The notes under the pieces were generated by a model. It saw only the letters and a list, made by a program, of their open reading frames with translations. It had not been told where the DNA came from and did not search any database. From Leptospiraceae bacterium (lineage in GTDB: Bacteria; Spirochaetota; Leptospiria; Leptospirales; Leptospiraceae): a stretch of 64,000 nucleotides of DNA. This document shows, in pieces, positions 63,188 to 64,000 of this stretch. The first letter of the stretch is position 1; each line of letters begins with the position of its first letter. The position numbers were made by a program, and so were the translations under genes. The stretch spans positions 52,154 through 116,153 of the forward strand of contig JACKPB010000013.1 of assembly GCA_024233875.1 (NCBI GenBank). Reading direction: 5' to 3'.

Positions 63188-64000
63188 TCATTTTTCTGTT
63201 TTGAAGTGCTCAATGATATTCAATATGTTTGAGATAGGGTTTTTTAGATTCTCTACGATTTGAATCAACTCTTCGGACTGCGCTGCAGTGTTGGTCAACT
63301 CATCGGCTACACTCTGGGTACTATCTTTGATCTCAGAAACGGCGAGAGTTTGACTCTCTATAAGCTGTCGAATCTCTTCTCCGGAGTTTTTCAGATTTTT
63401 TGAATTTTCTTCTATGGACATTACATTTTCTAATTGTTCTACCATGAGGTTGGAAGAAACTTCTGCCGTCTCCCGGATGGTATGAAAGATTTCGAAAAGA
63501 CCGAGAATGTTCACACTTGCATTTTGAATCCCTGAATCCCCCGTCTTGACTACAGTCTGAAGTTCGTGAATCAACTTGGATATACTACTGAGATTGTCTG
63601 CCGTTCTCTCGGCTAGCTTAGAAATCTCCTTGGAAACTACAGCGAAACCCCGTCCGGACTCTCCTGCTCTGGCAGATTCGATAGATGCATTTAAGGACAA
63701 TAGATTGGTTTGATCTGAAATCTCTGCAATCATCTCTATCACTTTTTGCATTTGCTCCGAAGTCTTGAGAATTGAATTCATGGATGTCTTGGAAGAAAGG
63801 AGCAATTCTTTAACCAGTCCTATCTTCTCGGAAGAACTATTGGCTGTCTGAGCCAGTGTGTCTACATTTTGAGTCAGGACAAGAATATTTGTATTCAATT
63901 CTTTGATACTTTCATATATCTTATTGAGATGCTCGGATTGTGAATTGACAAGATGACTTGTATTGTCCATCGAGTTATTGATTTCATATAGAGCGGAAGC
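63188..64000 (-). CDS. Methyl-accepting chemotaxis protein (partial, 5' end outside window)
   Basis: The frame runs off the right window edge, so only the C-terminal 270 residues are seen. Helical signalling domain with the conserved tip [20 protein letters not shown], then SARAGESGRGFAVVSKEISK. The usual methylation-helix heptads surround it. No membrane span lies within the visible part. Likely the first gene of a two-gene operon with the phytochrome module, an arrangement that would give phototaxis or light-modulated motility. Confidence 0.9.
   Translation of the reverse strand, partial: ASALYEINNSMDNTSHLVNSQSEHLNKIYESIKELNTNILVLTQNVDTLAQTANSSSEKIGLVKELLLSSKTSMNSILKTSEQMQKVIEMIAEISDQTNLLSLNASIESARAGESGRGFAVVSKEISKLAERTADNLSSISKLIHELQTVVKTGDSGIQNASVNILGLFEIFHTIRETAEVSSNLMVEQLENVMSIEENSKNLKNSGEEIRQLIESQTLAVSEIKDSTQSVADELTNTAAQSEELIQIVENLKNPISNILNIIEHFKTEK

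Overview
The window most likely comes from a spirochaete of the Leptospira group. The base composition is moderately AT-rich. Lipoprotein signals carry relaxed, spirochaete-style lipoboxes (FPGC, LNSC, FSFC). The flanks are packed with signalling proteins typical of leptospires: 7TMR-DISM receptors, SpoIIE-type phosphatases, hybrid histidine kinases, FecR lipoproteins, chemoreceptors and GGDEF proteins. This placement is inferred from gene content; no rRNA or other phylogenetic marker is present.

Left flank (1-18.0 kb) is ordinary chromosome: an SH3-bearing amidase cut by the window edge, ilvD, a FecR lipoprotein, a PAS hybrid kinase, a LEA14-like lipoprotein, galT plus an SDR reductase, a chemoreceptor, a multi-pass GT-C-like membrane protein, a truncated haemoglobin and a 7TMR-DISM hybrid kinase whose first receiver has Asn where the phospho-accepting Asp should be.

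The centre (18.1-42.2 kb) is an accessory island. From 18.1 to 32.3 kb, nine blocks of a long palindromic repeat separate small groups of genes like spacers in a cassette array. The repeat has two arm types. Every type-1 left arm is followed by a type-1 right arm and every type-2 left arm by a type-2 right arm, so hairpin pairing is kept although arm sequence differs, and one element is nested in another. The cargo is defence-like or small-membrane in nature: two copies of a two-gene small membrane protein cassette (one decayed), a HARE-HTH fragment, a DndA-like cysteine desulfurase with a phosphorothioation-associated methyltransferase, a short DndC/SspD-like protein, a lone methyltransferase, an MNT/HEPN module whose HEPN gene has an in-frame stop, and three copies of a coiled-coil membrane protein that differ by whole 11-residue units. 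From 32.5 to 39.9 kb lie two glycine-zipper membrane proteins and, convergent to them, an operon of a giant P-loop ATPase, a methyltransferase-HNH fusion and a PD-(D/E)XK-like protein. This operon is the best candidate for an undescribed defence system. At 40.4-42.2 kb a second coiled-coil family is tandemly triplicated, and the third copy is broken at a junction with a truncated gene.

Right flank (42.6-64 kb) returns to signalling genes: a giant Ser/Thr kinase-ATPase-GAF-SpoIIE protein split by an in-frame TAA, followed by an anti-sigma-like kinase and a STAS-like protein (an RsbU/W/V-type partner switch), a membrane SpoIIE phosphatase, CorA, a receiver-HATPase protein, a 7TMR-DISM-SpoIIE phosphatase, class II aldolase, a diguanylate cyclase with an intact I-site, a tandem haemerythrin, and a phytochrome photosensory module without an output domain directly downstream of a chemoreceptor. 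A 150-160 bp MITE-like element occurs three times, at 14.3, 48.9 and 61.4 kb. No tRNA, rRNA, CRISPR array, transposase or integrase was recognised.
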